Shown: positions 16,614-26,318, numbered from the stretch's first letter. The stretch: 64,000 nt of DNA from Acidobacteriota bacterium (GCA_020845575.1 JADLFL010000052.1:1-64000); one strand, 5' to 3'. Numbers and translations are program-made. Notes: generated by a model from the letters alone, not told the origin.

Positions 16614-19484
16614 CTATCGCGCCCTGATCACGACCACCGTCTGATCGTCATGTTGCGGGGCGCTGCCGGCATGCTCGGCGGCGGCGGCGTTGATGGCCTG
16701 CACGATGCCTTCGACAGGCGTTGCGGCGTTGGCGAGCGACGTGAACAGGTCGACGAGGCGCGTCTCGCCGAACTCTTCCTGATCGTCGCCCTGGCCTTCG
16801 ACGATCCCGTCGGTGACGAGCAGGAAGACGTCGCCCGGTGCATAGGGAATCTGGCGTTCTTCGAGCTCCGACTCGAACAGCGTGCTCGACGACAGGCCGA
16901 GGCCCAGGCCGCGAGGCAGCCAGCGCCTCACCCGAGCCGTCTCCGCTTCGTAGTGGTACAGCGGCAGGTGGCCGGCGCGCGCGATGGTGATCGTCCTCGC
17001 TGTCGTGTCGAAGAAGACACCGAGCGCCGTCACGAAGGAGCGGCGTTCCATGTCTCGTCCGAGCAGCGCGTTGGTGCGGACGAAGAGCTGACGCGGCGTG
17101 AGACCGAAGCCGTGCAGCGACCTGACGACACCCTGCAGCTTCGACATGTAGAGCGCGGCGGACGTCCCCTTGCCGCTCACGTCGCCGATCATCACGGTGA
17201 GGTGGCCCTCGCTGCTCTCGAGGTAGTCGAAGTAGTCGCCGCCGACTTCCTGCGCCGGGATCGACATCCCGAACACCTCGAGCCCCGCGACCGTCGGCGC
17301 GTGCTGCGGGAGCGACTCGAGCTGGATGCGTCGCGCGATGGCGAGTTCCTGCCGCGCGCGTTCCTGCGCGGCGAGGTTCTCGTACAGGAACGCGTTCTCC
17401 ACGAGCAGGCTCGCCTGGCTCGCGATCACGCCGAGGAGCGCCGAATCGTCGGCGTTGTAGGCCGCCTCGGACAGCTTCTCGCCGATGAAGATCACGCCGC
17501 GCAACTCGTCGTGGCCACCGATCGGATAGAGGTGGTGGATCTGCGCGCGCCTCAACGCAAGTCGGAGCCGCGGCGGTGCGTACTCCGCGTCGAGTTCGGC
17601 ACCGCGCGCCGCGCGCAGCACCTGCACGGCCTCCTCGGCGCACGTCCCGCAGAACGCCGCCCAGTCCTCGGGCTCGAAGCCCACTGACCGTTTCGAGCTC
17701 ACGAGGCGCGGGCCCTGCACGAACACGAGCCCCGCGCGCTTGAGCGGCATCAGACGATCGATCACGGTGAGCACGCCGTCGGCGAGGCCGTCGAGATCGA
17801 GCCGCGGCCCCATGATCTCGCCGAGCTCGCGCGTGGCGCGGCGATAGTCATGCCCCTCCTGGTAGTACTGCTCGGCCAGGAACCGGTGCCCGCGCTTGAG
17901 GAGCGATCGGAAGGCATACGCGAACACCACCGCCGCCGCGATGAGCACGCCCTTCTCGACGAGTGCGCGGCGAGCCGGATCGACCGGCGTGGGCAGTACT
18001 TCGATGGCCTCGCTCGTGAGCCGCACGTTGGGCAGGGACAGTTCGAGGTGCATCATCCGCCACCAGAACCACAGGCCCGCCCCCACGACCAGCAGCGTCC
18101 ACGCCGAACTGACGAGCAGGTACTGCACGTTGCGGCGCACGCGCAGGTCCAGTTCGAGCAGGTGATAGCGCCCGATGACGAGCAGGTACACCACCAGGAC
18201 CGCGAGGTACACGAGCGCGTTCAGCCCCTGCGCCACGGACGCCGGAGCGATCCCCAGCGAGAGCCCCATCAGTCTGCCGAGGACACCCACGACGATCGGG
18301 CCGATCATGAAGCCCACGGCGAGGCTCGTGGCGATGGACGTCGGTCGCGAGATCTGCCGGTCTTCCGGACTGTAGCTCCGGTGCGTACCCGCCGACGCAA
18401 TCGCGGCGTACGACACCATGATGATCGCCGTCGCGTACGGCACGCCGTCGATGTTGCTGGGCCGTCCCCATATGAGGGCGAGCCCCACGACGGCCAGCAG
18501 GATCGCGAGCACGTAGCCGCCGGTGATGGCCCAGCGTCGACGCACGAGGCCCGGCCGCTCGCGCGGGAAGTACCGCATCGAGTGCAGCCAGAACGCCACG
18601 CCGAGGCCGGCGGCACACGAGAGCAGGAAGTCCGACGTGAACAGGTACCAGGTCGGCAGCGTCCGCCTCGGACGGTTCAACGCGACGGCGATCGTGTACC
18701 CCGTCCCCATCCACGCGAGCCCGAGGTAGTACGCCGCCTTGATGTGTGTCCTGTACGTCGCCAGCAGCGTCCCGCCCACGATGTAGAGCAGGCCGACGAT
18801 CGCCAGCAGCAGCGCTGCGATGCCGATCCCGAACGCCGACAGTCGCACCTCGAGGGTCAGCGGCTCGCCGTTGCGCAGGACTTCGTACTCGCTCACGCGG
18901 CCCACGTGCGATGCGCGCATCAGGCGGTCGGCGTCGAGGTCGTTCGCGAAGCCCTGGCCGTTGATCCGCGTGATCACGTCGCCGGGCAGCATGCCGGCGC
19001 GATCCGACGCGCCCCCTGGCGTCACCTGCGTGACGACCACGGTCTTGCTGATCGATCGCACGGCATCCATGAAACCGGCGGCCGGCACGATCACCGAGAC
19101 CAGCCTGCGCGTGCTCGCGCGATACGCCGTGACTTCCACGCGGTCCTGGCCGGCGATCCGCTCGCGCGCCTCGTCGGTACCCGACAACATGCGCCTGTTG
19201 ATCTCGGCGAGGATGTCGCCGGGTTCGAGCGACTCGACGGGCTCCACGCCGTCGATGAACCCCGCGACAAGCGCGAACGTCTCGCTGCGCTGCGGTCCGC
19301 GCTCACCCGCGACGTGCTCGACGACGTAGACGGCCGAGAGCGGATTGATGAAGACGTTCTCGTCGGTGGCCGATCGGCCGACGACGAACAGGTTCATCGC
19401 CGCGAGCACGGCAAGACACACGCCCAGCGCGGCCACGGCGGCGCGCAGCAGCGCACGCGGACGGCTGATCGTGGTCGGTGTCAC
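16614..19484 (-). CDS. Membrane PDZ-GAF-PP2C serine phosphatase (SpoIIE/RsbU type)
   Basis: 956 residues from GTG 19484. Order: one N-terminal membrane helix, a periplasmic part with a PDZ-like domain (about 130-200, GGASDRAGMLPGDVITRING), about eight membrane helices (215-525), a GAF-like sensor (about 550-690), and a PP2C/SpoIIE phosphatase. The Mn-binding Asp set is complete: EVGGDYFDY, IGDVSGKGTSAAL, LLVTDGIVEGQ and HDDQTVVVIR. Such enzymes dephosphorylate anti-anti-sigma factors in partner-switching stress pathways. No such partner is adjacent. It lies 13 bases after the PhoPQ-related gene. Confidence 0.92.
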   Translation of the reverse strand: MTPTTISRPRALLRAAVAALGVCLAVLAAMNLFVVGRSATDENVFINPLSAVYVVEHVAGERGPQRSETFALVAGFIDGVEPVESLEPGDILAEINRRMLSGTDEARERIAGQDRVEVTAYRASTRRLVSVIVPAAGFMDAVRSISKTVVVTQVTPGGASDRAGMLPGDVITRINGQGFANDLDADRLMRASHVGRVSEYEVLRNGEPLTLEVRLSAFGIGIAALLLAIVGLLYIVGGTLLATYRTHIKAAYYLGLAWMGTGYTIAVALNRPRRTLPTWYLFTSDFLLSCAAGLGVAFWLHSMRYFPRERPGLVRRRWAITGGYVLAILLAVVGLALIWGRPSNIDGVPYATAIIMVSYAAIASAGTHRSYSPEDRQISRPTSIATSLAVGFMIGPIVVGVLGRLMGLSLGIAPASVAQGLNALVYLAVLVVYLLVIGRYHLLELDLRVRRNVQYLLVSSAWTLLVVGAGLWFWWRMMHLELSLPNVRLTSEAIEVLPTPVDPARRALVEKGVLIAAAVVFAYAFRSLLKRGHRFLAEQYYQEGHDYRRATRELGEIMGPRLDLDGLADGVLTVIDRLMPLKRAGLVFVQGPRLVSSKRSVGFEPEDWAAFCGTCAEEAVQVLRAARGAELDAEYAPPRLRLALRRAQIHHLYPIGGHDELRGVIFIGEKLSEAAYNADDSALLGVIASQASLLVENAFLYENLAAQERARQELAIARRIQLESLPQHAPTVAGLEVFGMSIPAQEVGGDYFDYLESSEGHLTVMIGDVSGKGTSAALYMSKLQGVVRSLHGFGLTPRQLFVRTNALLGRDMERRSFVTALGVFFDTTARTITIARAGHLPLYHYEAETARVRRWLPRGLGLGLSSSTLFESELEERQIPYAPGDVFLLVTDGIVEGQGDDQEEFGETRLVDLFTSLANAATPVEGIVQAINAAAAEHAGSAPQHDDQTVVVIRAR

Positions 19485-19497
19485 GGACGTCAGGGCC

Positions 19498-20928
19498 TCA
19501 CCGTGGCGTGGGCGCGGCGGGCTGACCCGGGCGGGGCGGGGCGAACGGCAGGACGTCCGGCATCACCCGCACGCCCGTCGAGAAAGCCATCGGTGCCGGT
19601 CCACCTGCGTCGAACGTCACTTCGATGAACCCGGCCCGGTAGCCCTTGCCAGGCGCCTCGACACGGGCGCGATAGGTGCCGTCGGCATCCGGCTGCAGGT
19701 CGGTCGACGTCCAGACGGGACCGAGCGACTCGATCCGGAAGTCGCGCGCCGACGGATTCACAGCCTGCCAGAACAGCACCTTCTTCGGTCTGGCCGTGGA
19801 AGTGAGTTCGAGTGACCCGTCGGCGCCGGCTTTCCAATCGAACGTGGGCCTCGGTGTACCTGACACGACCGACGCGTAGAAGGCGAGGATGTCCTCGGCG
19901 ACGCTGGAGTCCTTGAGCGAGTGGTCGGTGTTCGGCAGGTATCGGAGGTACTTCTCGCCCGGCAGTTCGCCGTAGTAGAACTGCCACGAGTCGGGCAGGA
20001 AGAACTGATCGCCGCTCGCGTTGACGATGTACTTCGGGATCGAGAGCCGGCTGCGATAGGAATACGGGTCCTCGATCGCGAGCAGCGCGTCGAAACGCGG
20101 CGCGCTCAGGCGGTCCATGATGCCGTGCGTCACGTAGTCGCCCACGGCTGGCGCCCAGAAGCCGTACGCGCGGTAGTGGTGCGTCATCGAGGTCCGCACA
20201 TTCAGCACGTCGATCACCGCCGGCATGATCGCCACGACGCGGCTGTCCACCGCTGCCGTGGTCCATGTCGTCCAGCCGCGCTTGGACGCACCGGCGACAA
20301 CGAACTTCGTGATGGCGCGCCGGCCGCCTTCCTGCGACTGCGCGAAGGCCTGCACGGTGTCCATCGCGCGCACCGCGGCCTTGGTCATCGGCAGGCGCGC
20401 GAGCCAGCCATCGTCGGCGCCGTCGAGAAACCTGCGCCAGCCATACGCGATGAGGTCGTCTTCCTTGCGCGCCACGCCATCGTTGAAGAAGGTGAGCGGC
20501 TGGTTCGGCACCATGCGCAGCTCGGTCACGATCGTCTTCGTGCGCGTGGCGAGCGCCGCCAGCATCCCGTCGGTCTTCGGCAGCGCCGTGCGATCGTTGG
20601 CCCCGCCGCCGATGAAGAGGAGCGACGTGTCGCTCTCCACCTGCTCTGGCCGCAGCACCGTGAGGTAGTGTTTCCACTCCGTGCGGTCCACTTCACCCTG
20701 CGCGCGCCATGTCTGCGACGTCATCTCGATCGTCGTGACGACGAGCGGGCCTTCCTGGCGCGTGGCGACGACCTGCCAGCGGTACGCGGGATCCGGTGTG
20801 GCGACGTAGCGATCGAGTGCGGTGGCCGCGGCGTCGGACGCAGGAACGCGCAGCGGCTGCGCGCCAACGGACACACCGTGGGCGAGCAGCCCGACGACGA
20901 GGGCAACGGGCAGCAGACGGATGGACAT
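19498..20928 (-). CDS. PhoPQ-activated pathogenicity-related (PqaA) family protein
   Basis: 476 residues with a cleavable signal peptide (MSIRLLPVALVVGLLAHGVS). The family fingerprint VVAGASKRGWTTW near residue 210 is an alpha/beta-hydrolase nucleophile elbow (G-A-S-K-R). TTFFNDG-like and DQFFLPDSW (near 308) and NTDHSLK (near 330) supply the likely Asp and His. Function is not defined biochemically in most members; a secreted hydrolase or peptidase is likely. Downstream of the dienelactone-type hydrolase by 14 bases and upstream of the PP2C gene by 13, so co-transcribed with both. Confidence 0.9.
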   Translation of the reverse strand: MSIRLLPVALVVGLLAHGVSVGAQPLRVPASDAAATALDRYVATPDPAYRWQVVATRQEGPLVVTTIEMTSQTWRAQGEVDRTEWKHYLTVLRPEQVESDTSLLFIGGGANDRTALPKTDGMLAALATRTKTIVTELRMVPNQPLTFFNDGVARKEDDLIAYGWRRFLDGADDGWLARLPMTKAAVRAMDTVQAFAQSQEGGRRAITKFVVAGASKRGWTTWTTAAVDSRVVAIMPAVIDVLNVRTSMTHHYRAYGFWAPAVGDYVTHGIMDRLSAPRFDALLAIEDPYSYRSRLSIPKYIVNASGDQFFLPDSWQFYYGELPGEKYLRYLPNTDHSLKDSSVAEDILAFYASVVSGTPRPTFDWKAGADGSLELTSTARPKKVLFWQAVNPSARDFRIESLGPVWTSTDLQPDADGTYRARVEAPGKGYRAGFIEVTFDAGGPAPMAFSTGVRVMPDVLPFAPPRPGQPAAPTPR

Positions 20929-20942
20929 CGACGGGGACCCTT

Positions 20943-21632
20943 TCAGTCGGGAGTGGCAGGCAGTGTATCAAGCCATCGCGACAGCGTGTCGGCCACGCGC
21001 GCGTACACGTCTGCCTGCTTCGCGTCGCGGACGCGGACCTCGAAGCCGTGCCCGCCGTGCGGCACCTCGACCACCTCGGGCCGTGCGCCGGCGGCGGCGA
21101 AGGCCTGCCTGATCTCGTCTGGCCCGCCGAAGGGGTCGCGCGTTCCCTGCACGACGAGCAGCGGCACGCGGACCGCCGAGAGGTGCGCCACGCGAAGCTG
21201 GTCCGGCTTGCCCGGCGGGTGGAGCGGGTAGCCCAGCGCGACGCACCCGCGCACCGCGCGCGGCGCATCGCCTTCGGCCAGCACCATCGTGGCCATCCGG
21301 CCGCCCATGGACTTGCCGCCGATGGCGAGCAGTTCGGCGGGGAAGCGCGCTGCCACGCCGGCCACCACTGCGCGCCAGGCGTCGAGCAGGACAGGCGTCC
21401 GGTCGGGCACCTTGCGCCCCGAAAACATGTAAGGAAAGTCGAACGTGATGACGCGCGTCCCGCGGGTGGCGAGGTCGCCGGCCCGCGCGCGCATCCAGGG
21501 ATGTCCCTGTCCGGCGCCCGCCCCGTGCGCGAGGATCAGCGTGTGCCGTGCGTCGGCCGCCTCGTACACCGTCGCCCGCAGCGCTCCCGCCGGCCCGGGA
21601 ATCGTGAAATCAGTCACCGAGCCATTGTGCAT
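20943..21632 (-). CDS. Alpha/beta hydrolase (KANL3/Tex30 or dienelactone-like)
   Basis: 229 residues from ATG 21632 (MHNGSVTDF); GTG 21617 is an alternative. It has HGAGAGQGHPWM after strand beta3, the nucleophile elbow GGKSMGGRMA near residue 107, the acid in VQGTRDPFGG near 166 and the His in HGGHGFEV near 195: a complete triad in the order of small cytoplasmic hydrolases with a G-x-S-M-G elbow. The substrate is unknown. It is the first gene of the minus-strand hydrolase cluster and diverges from the phosphotriesterase-like gene; a 38-base dispersed repeat lies between the two starts. Confidence 0.88.
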   Translation of the reverse strand: MHNGSVTDFTIPGPAGALRATVYEAADARHTLILAHGAGAGQGHPWMRARAGDLATRGTRVITFDFPYMFSGRKVPDRTPVLLDAWRAVVAGVAARFPAELLAIGGKSMGGRMATMVLAEGDAPRAVRGCVALGYPLHPPGKPDQLRVAHLSAVRVPLLVVQGTRDPFGGPDEIRQAFAAAGARPEVVEVPHGGHGFEVRVRDAKQADVYARVADTLSRWLDTLPATPD

Positions 21633-21653
21633 CGCCGGTGGGCGGTGCCGGCG

Positions 21654-21691
21654 GGCCTGCCGCGCCGTAGCGCGCAAGCGCGAAGGCGGGC
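21654..21691. repeat. 38-base dispersed element, copy 1
   Basis: 37 of 38 bases match the reverse complement of 39379-39416. It is rich in GCGC and partly self-complementary. It lies between two divergent starts and just before the phosphotriesterase-like ATG. A degraded relative may be at 50588-50628. Confidence 0.7.
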
Positions 21692-21703
21692 GATGATGGC
21701 TTC

Positions 21704-22702
21704 ATGCGAGATCGACGTGAATTCCTGAGCTTGATGGTGGCCATGGCTGCCGTCCCGACAGTGGTGGGAGCGCAGGAGGGGACTGTCTCCACGGTGACAG
21801 GCGACGTGCCGGTGCGCGACCTTGGCATGGTGCTCATGCACGAGCACGTCATGGTCGACTTCATCGGCGCCGACAAGGTGAGCCGGAGCCGCTACGACGC
21901 CGACGCCGTCGTGCGTGCCGCGCTGCCGCACCTGCAGCGGGCGAAGGAACTGGGCTGCCGCACGCTGGTGGAGTGCACGCCGGCGTTCCTCGGCCGCAAC
22001 GTGGCGCTGTTACGGCGGCTGTCGGAGGAGTCGGGACTGCGCATCATCTCGAACACGGGTTACTACGGCGCGGCTGGCGACAAGCACCTGCCAGCGCACG
22101 CGTTCAAGGACTCGGCGCAGCAGATTGCGCAGCGCTGGATAGACGAGCGGCGGCGCGGCATCGACGGCACCGACGTGCTCCCGGGGTTCATGAAGATCGG
22201 CGTCGACGCGGGGCCGCTGTCCGAGGTGGACCGCAAGCTGGTCGAGGCGGCTGGCCTGACGCACAAGGCGACGGGGTTGCCGATCGCCTCGCATACGCCT
22301 GGCGCCGAGGCCGCGCACCAGTCGCTCGACGTCCTGGCGTCGCAGGGCGTGCCGCTCGACGCGTTCATCTGGGTGCACGCGCAGGACGAGGGCGATGACG
22401 AACAGGTGCGTCGCGCGGCCGAGCGTGGGGCGTGGGTGGAATTGGACGGTATCGCGCCGGACTCCGTGGATCGCCACGTGCAGCGCGTGAAGATGATGGC
22501 CGACGCCGGACATCTCGGCCGGGTCCTCGTGTCGCAGGACGCCGGCTGGTACCACGTTGGCGAAGAGGGCGGCGGGACATTCCGCCCGTACGACACGCTC
22601 TTCACCGAGTTCGTGCCGGCGCTGCGCGCGGCACTCGGCGACGCGGCTGTCTCGCAGGTCCTCGTCACCAACCCCGCCCACGCCCTCGCGCGCAGGGGAT
22701 AG
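21704..22702 (+). CDS. Phosphotriesterase-family (PTE/lactonase-like) metal hydrolase, Tat-type leader
   Basis: 332 residues. The leader MRDRREFLSLMVAMAAVPTV has an R-R-x-F-L core, so export by the Tat pathway is likely. The amidohydrolase metal site is seen as MHEHVMVDF near residue 45 (H-x-H), GFMKIGVD near 163 (bridging Lys), ASHTPGAEA near 195, WVHAQDEG near 223 and SQDAGW near 277. Family members act as lactonases or phosphotriesterases; the natural substrate is not evident. The gene stands alone, followed by a 685-base gap before the TonB receptor. Confidence 0.9.
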   Translation: MRDRREFLSLMVAMAAVPTVVGAQEGTVSTVTGDVPVRDLGMVLMHEHVMVDFIGADKVSRSRYDADAVVRAALPHLQRAKELGCRTLVECTPAFLGRNVALLRRLSEESGLRIISNTGYYGAAGDKHLPAHAFKDSAQQIAQRWIDERRRGIDGTDVLPGFMKIGVDAGPLSEVDRKLVEAAGLTHKATGLPIASHTPGAEAAHQSLDVLASQGVPLDAFIWVHAQDEGDDEQVRRAAERGAWVELDGIAPDSVDRHVQRVKMMADAGHLGRVLVSQDAGWYHVGEEGGGTFRPYDTLFTEFVPALRAALGDAAVSQVLVTNPAHALARRG

Positions 22703-23387
22703 GGGTTGCGTGGCGCCCGACGGGGGGCCGGTCCTCCGAGCCCGGCCGCAGCGTTCGGTCGCGGCCATCGGACATGCTCTGCATGGACGAGTGGAATCTC
22801 AGCTCACGTGTCAGCGCCAGGTTACTGGAGTCTGACGCGGGTTTCGTCGGCGCGCTGGATCGGCTGGCCCAGTCAGATTCGCCTGACGGCAACTGACCCT
22901 CTACATGTGGAGGCACGCCTGGTGGGTGTCCGGTCCGACGGACGATTCCGCCGGCCTCCCGGAGGCGCGCCAGCCGTTGTCGGGGCGGCATATGCGTCGC
23001 CCTTGCGGACCGTAGCCCGCTGTGTGGCAATGTGCTTTGTTGTTTGAAGTGTCCTGGCAGATGAGCCGGGCGGATCCGTTCAGCCGGATCGATGCCATCC
23101 AACGAATCGGATCGACGACTCCGCTGGCGCCCGTGGCATGGCCTGAACGCGCAGGATTTCGCCTCCAGCACGGCTTCGTCGTGCTGGCAGGAAGGTTGCT
23201 GTGTGACCACCGCATCGGTCCGGTTCAACCCGGCAGGCATCCGGTCGGTCCCGGGCCTGCCCCGCGCGCGGCGAAGCAGTCCTGTCGTGATGGCGACAGG
23301 TGTCGCGAGCGGTCCCGGGCCGTATGCAGGACCGAGCTCACGGCGCGTCTTGGCGTCGTGGCTCCTTGAACATTCAGGAGGAACCGG
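22703..23387 (+). other. 685-base gap without a gene (leader of the TonB receptor)
   Basis: Open frames here are short, Arg/Ser-rich and unlike proteins. Visible structure: a 16-base near-palindrome CCTCTACATGTGGAGG (22898-22913), a 20-base near-palindrome at 22983-23002 related to 4353-4372, and a strong Shine-Dalgarno AGGAGG 8 bases before the receptor ATG. No cobalamin, TPP or other riboswitch core was recognised. It may be a long 5' leader, hold an RNA gene, or be decayed sequence. Confidence 0.6.
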
Positions 23388-26318
23388 ATGAGAGGCAACT
23401 TGCTCGCCTTCGTGGCGACGCTGTGCATGATGTTTGGAGCAGGTTCGGCGATGGCGCAGGCACCAACCGGCGACATCGTGGGTCGCGTGGTGGACTCGTC
23501 CGGCGCCGTCCTGCCGGGCGTGGCGGTGAGCGCCAGCGGCGGCGCGCTACTGCAGCCGATGTCGGCCGTCACGGGCGACACGGGTACCTACCTTTTCCCT
23601 GGCCTCCAGCCGGGTCTGTACACCGTCAGGTTCGAACTCACCGGTTTCAGGACGGTGATCGTCGAACGCGTGCAGGTGAACGTCGGCGCCAGCACGACCA
23701 CGAACATCACGCTCGAGGTGTCGGCGCTCGAGGAGAGTGTCACCGTCACGAGCGAGGCGCCGCTGGTCGACACGCGCAAGGCGGGTACGAAGACCAATTT
23801 CACGCAGGAACAGCTGCAGAACGTGCCGTCGGCGCGCGACCCGTGGGTGATGCTTGAGCGCACGCCCGGCATCACGATGGACCGCACGAACGTGGGCGGC
23901 AGCCAGTCGGGGCAGCAGTCGGGGTACATCTCGCGTGGCGCGACGACCACCAACAACAAGTGGCTGCTCGACGGCGTGGACATCACCGACCAGGCCGCGA
24001 CGGGCGCCTCGGCGGTGTACTACGACTTCGACATGCTCGAAGAGTTGCAGATCAGCACGGGCGGCAATGACGTCACGCAGCAGACCGGCGGGGTGGGCAT
24101 CAACCTGGTGACCAAGAGCGGCAGCGACCAGTTCCGCGGGTCCGGCCGCTACTACGTGACCGACGACAAGTTCGGCTCGGTCAACCTCACCGACGACCTG
24201 CGCAAGCAGGGCGCGCGTTCCGGCGCTCCGGTTCAGAGCATCAAGGACTACGGCATCGAGGGCGGCGGCCCGATCTGGCGCAGCCGCGCATGGTTCTGGG
24301 GTTCCTATTCCAAGCAGGACGTCAACGTCGGCGTGGTGAACTTCTTCAAGAAGGTCTCGGGGTGCCCGGTCAACGCCGCGGATCCGCTGGCGAACTCGAT
24401 GTCGGTCGCCGACCTGAACGCCTGCCTGAACCCCGACACGACGACGCTGGACAACTACAACATCAAGGGCAGCGCGCTGCTCTTCTCGGGCAACACGTTC
24501 ACCTGGCACAGCAACTTCGCCGACAAGGTCCGCAACGCTCGCGACGCGAGCGACACGCGACCGATCGAGACCACGTACATCCAGGAAGGTCCCGTGTGGA
24601 CGCACAAGGCCAGCGACCGCCACGTGTTCAGCGACAGGTGGATCGCCGAGGCCGCGTGGGCGCACGTGGGTGGCGGCTTCGGGCTGCTCTTCAACCAGCC
24701 CGGCAACATCGACGTCCAGCCCCTCCAGGAGATCACGACAGGCCGCTACGAGCGTTCGTACAACCAGTCCGAGTTCAACAGGCCCGCCACGAGCATCCAG
24801 CTCACGTCCACGTACTTCAAGCCGGCGATGTGGGGCGGCGACCACGCCTTCAAGGTGGGGTACGTGTTCCGCGACACGCCGAGCGAGTCCGGCACCGTGT
24901 ACGGCGGCGATGTCTTCGTCTTCGAGCGCAACGGTGTCGCCGAGCGCGCGCAGTTCTATCGCAGTTCGTCGACGGCGTACGACATGACGACGCACAGCGC
25001 CTTCATCTCGGACACGTTCACGAAGGGCAAGCTGACGTTGAGCGCGGGCATCCGCTGGGATCGTCAGGACGACTCGGCGCGCGCGTCCTCGGTGCCGGCC
25101 AATCGCCTCATCCCGCAGTGGCTGCCCGGCGTGACCTTCGATGGCGCGGATGGCGGCATCGTGTTCTCCAACTGGTCGCCGCGCCTGAACGCGGGCTACG
25201 ACATCTTCGGCACGGGCCGCACCGTGGCGCGGTCGTCGTTCTCGGTGTACTACGGCCAGATTGCGCCGGGTTCGCTGTCTGCCATCCTCAACCCGCTCAC
25301 GGCGGCCAGCATCACGTTCCCGTGGACCGACCTCAACCGCGACCGCGTCGTCTCGGTCAACGAGATCGACCAGACGCGCATCCTCGCCTTCAGCGGGAAC
25401 TACAACCCGAACAACCCGTCCGCACTCGGCACGCCCAATTCGGTCGACACGAACACGAGGAACGACAAGACCGTCGAGTGGACCGCCACCATCGATCACC
25501 AGCTCGGCCGGCGGATGGCCGTGTCGCTCAGTTACATCTACCGGCACTACTCGGACTTCCGCTTCGACAAGCGTGTCGGCATCACCGCCGCCGACTGGAC
25601 CGAGGCCACGTTCACGCCGAACTGCCCGGTGTCGGGGACGACGTGCTCGCCGCTCAGGTACTACCAGCCCAACTTCCAGATCCCGGCGGCCCAGCGCACG
25701 ATGAACCGGGATGGCTACACGAGGTCGTTCAACGGCATCGAAGCCGTGTTCACCAAGCGGATGGCCAACAGGTGGATGTTCGACGGCAGCTACGCGTTCA
25801 ACAGCGCGGTGGACAAGTTCGCCAGCATCGAGGGTTACAGCACGACGTCGGATCCCACCAACTACGCGATCTACAACGGTGGCCAGTACGCGCCTGAGGC
25901 CGGCGGCAGCGGCATCGACAACGTCTTCCCGAACGCCAAGCACCTCGTCAAGCTCTCGGGTGTCTATACCGCCCCGTGGGACATCAACGTCGGTGCGTTC
26001 TACAACGCGCGGCAGGGCTATATCTATCCTCGCCGCGTGCTGACGCTGCCGCGCATCAACGCGGCCGGTACGGTGAACCTGTACTACGACACGTGGGGCG
26101 ACACCCGCTACGACACGCTCCAGACCATCGACCTGCGCGTCTCGAAGCGCTTCGTGTTCGGCCGTCGCAGCGTGGAAGGCAGCATGGACGTGTTCAACGT
26201 GGGTAACGTGAACACCGTGCTCACGCGCAGCCTGAACCAGACGTCGGCCAACGCCAACTTCGTGACTGGCATCGTGGCACCGCGCATCCTCCGCTTCGGC
26301 GTCCGCGTGGTGTTCTGA
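23388..26318 (+). CDS. TonB-dependent receptor, Oar type with carboxypeptidase-regulatory domain
   Basis: 976 residues. The signal peptide ends near AMAQA (23). A carboxypeptidase-regulatory-like beta-sandwich follows (28-110; GDIVGRVVDSSGAVLPGVAV, GFRTVIVERVQV), then the plug (about 130-240; DGVDITDQA, GINLVTKSGS) and a beta-barrel ending in LRFGVRVVF with the terminal Phe used for outer-membrane insertion. It would import or bind large ligands such as oligosaccharides or peptides at the outer membrane. No surface lipoprotein of the SusD type follows, as is usual in Acidobacteria. The start is set by AGGAGG. A hairpin terminator ends the unit. Confidence 0.95.
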   Translation: MRGNLLAFVATLCMMFGAGSAMAQAPTGDIVGRVVDSSGAVLPGVAVSASGGALLQPMSAVTGDTGTYLFPGLQPGLYTVRFELTGFRTVIVERVQVNVGASTTTNITLEVSALEESVTVTSEAPLVDTRKAGTKTNFTQEQLQNVPSARDPWVMLERTPGITMDRTNVGGSQSGQQSGYISRGATTTNNKWLLDGVDITDQAATGASAVYYDFDMLEELQISTGGNDVTQQTGGVGINLVTKSGSDQFRGSGRYYVTDDKFGSVNLTDDLRKQGARSGAPVQSIKDYGIEGGGPIWRSRAWFWGSYSKQDVNVGVVNFFKKVSGCPVNAADPLANSMSVADLNACLNPDTTTLDNYNIKGSALLFSGNTFTWHSNFADKVRNARDASDTRPIETTYIQEGPVWTHKASDRHVFSDRWIAEAAWAHVGGGFGLLFNQPGNIDVQPLQEITTGRYERSYNQSEFNRPATSIQLTSTYFKPAMWGGDHAFKVGYVFRDTPSESGTVYGGDVFVFERNGVAERAQFYRSSSTAYDMTTHSAFISDTFTKGKLTLSAGIRWDRQDDSARASSVPANRLIPQWLPGVTFDGADGGIVFSNWSPRLNAGYDIFGTGRTVARSSFSVYYGQIAPGSLSAILNPLTAASITFPWTDLNRDRVVSVNEIDQTRILAFSGNYNPNNPSALGTPNSVDTNTRNDKTVEWTATIDHQLGRRMAVSLSYIYRHYSDFRFDKRVGITAADWTEATFTPNCPVSGTTCSPLRYYQPNFQIPAAQRTMNRDGYTRSFNGIEAVFTKRMANRWMFDGSYAFNSAVDKFASIEGYSTTSDPTNYAIYNGGQYAPEAGGSGIDNVFPNAKHLVKLSGVYTAPWDINVGAFYNARQGYIYPRRVLTLPRINAAGTVNLYYDTWGDTRYDTLQTIDLRVSKRFVFGRRSVEGSMDVFNVGNVNTVLTRSLNQTSANANFVTGIVAPRILRFGVRVVF

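Noticed and set aside
22703-23387. Cobalamin or other riboswitch ahead of the TonB receptor
   Set aside because: No B12-box (GCCACTG) or other riboswitch core was found, and the receptor is an Oar-type protein rather than BtuB-like.
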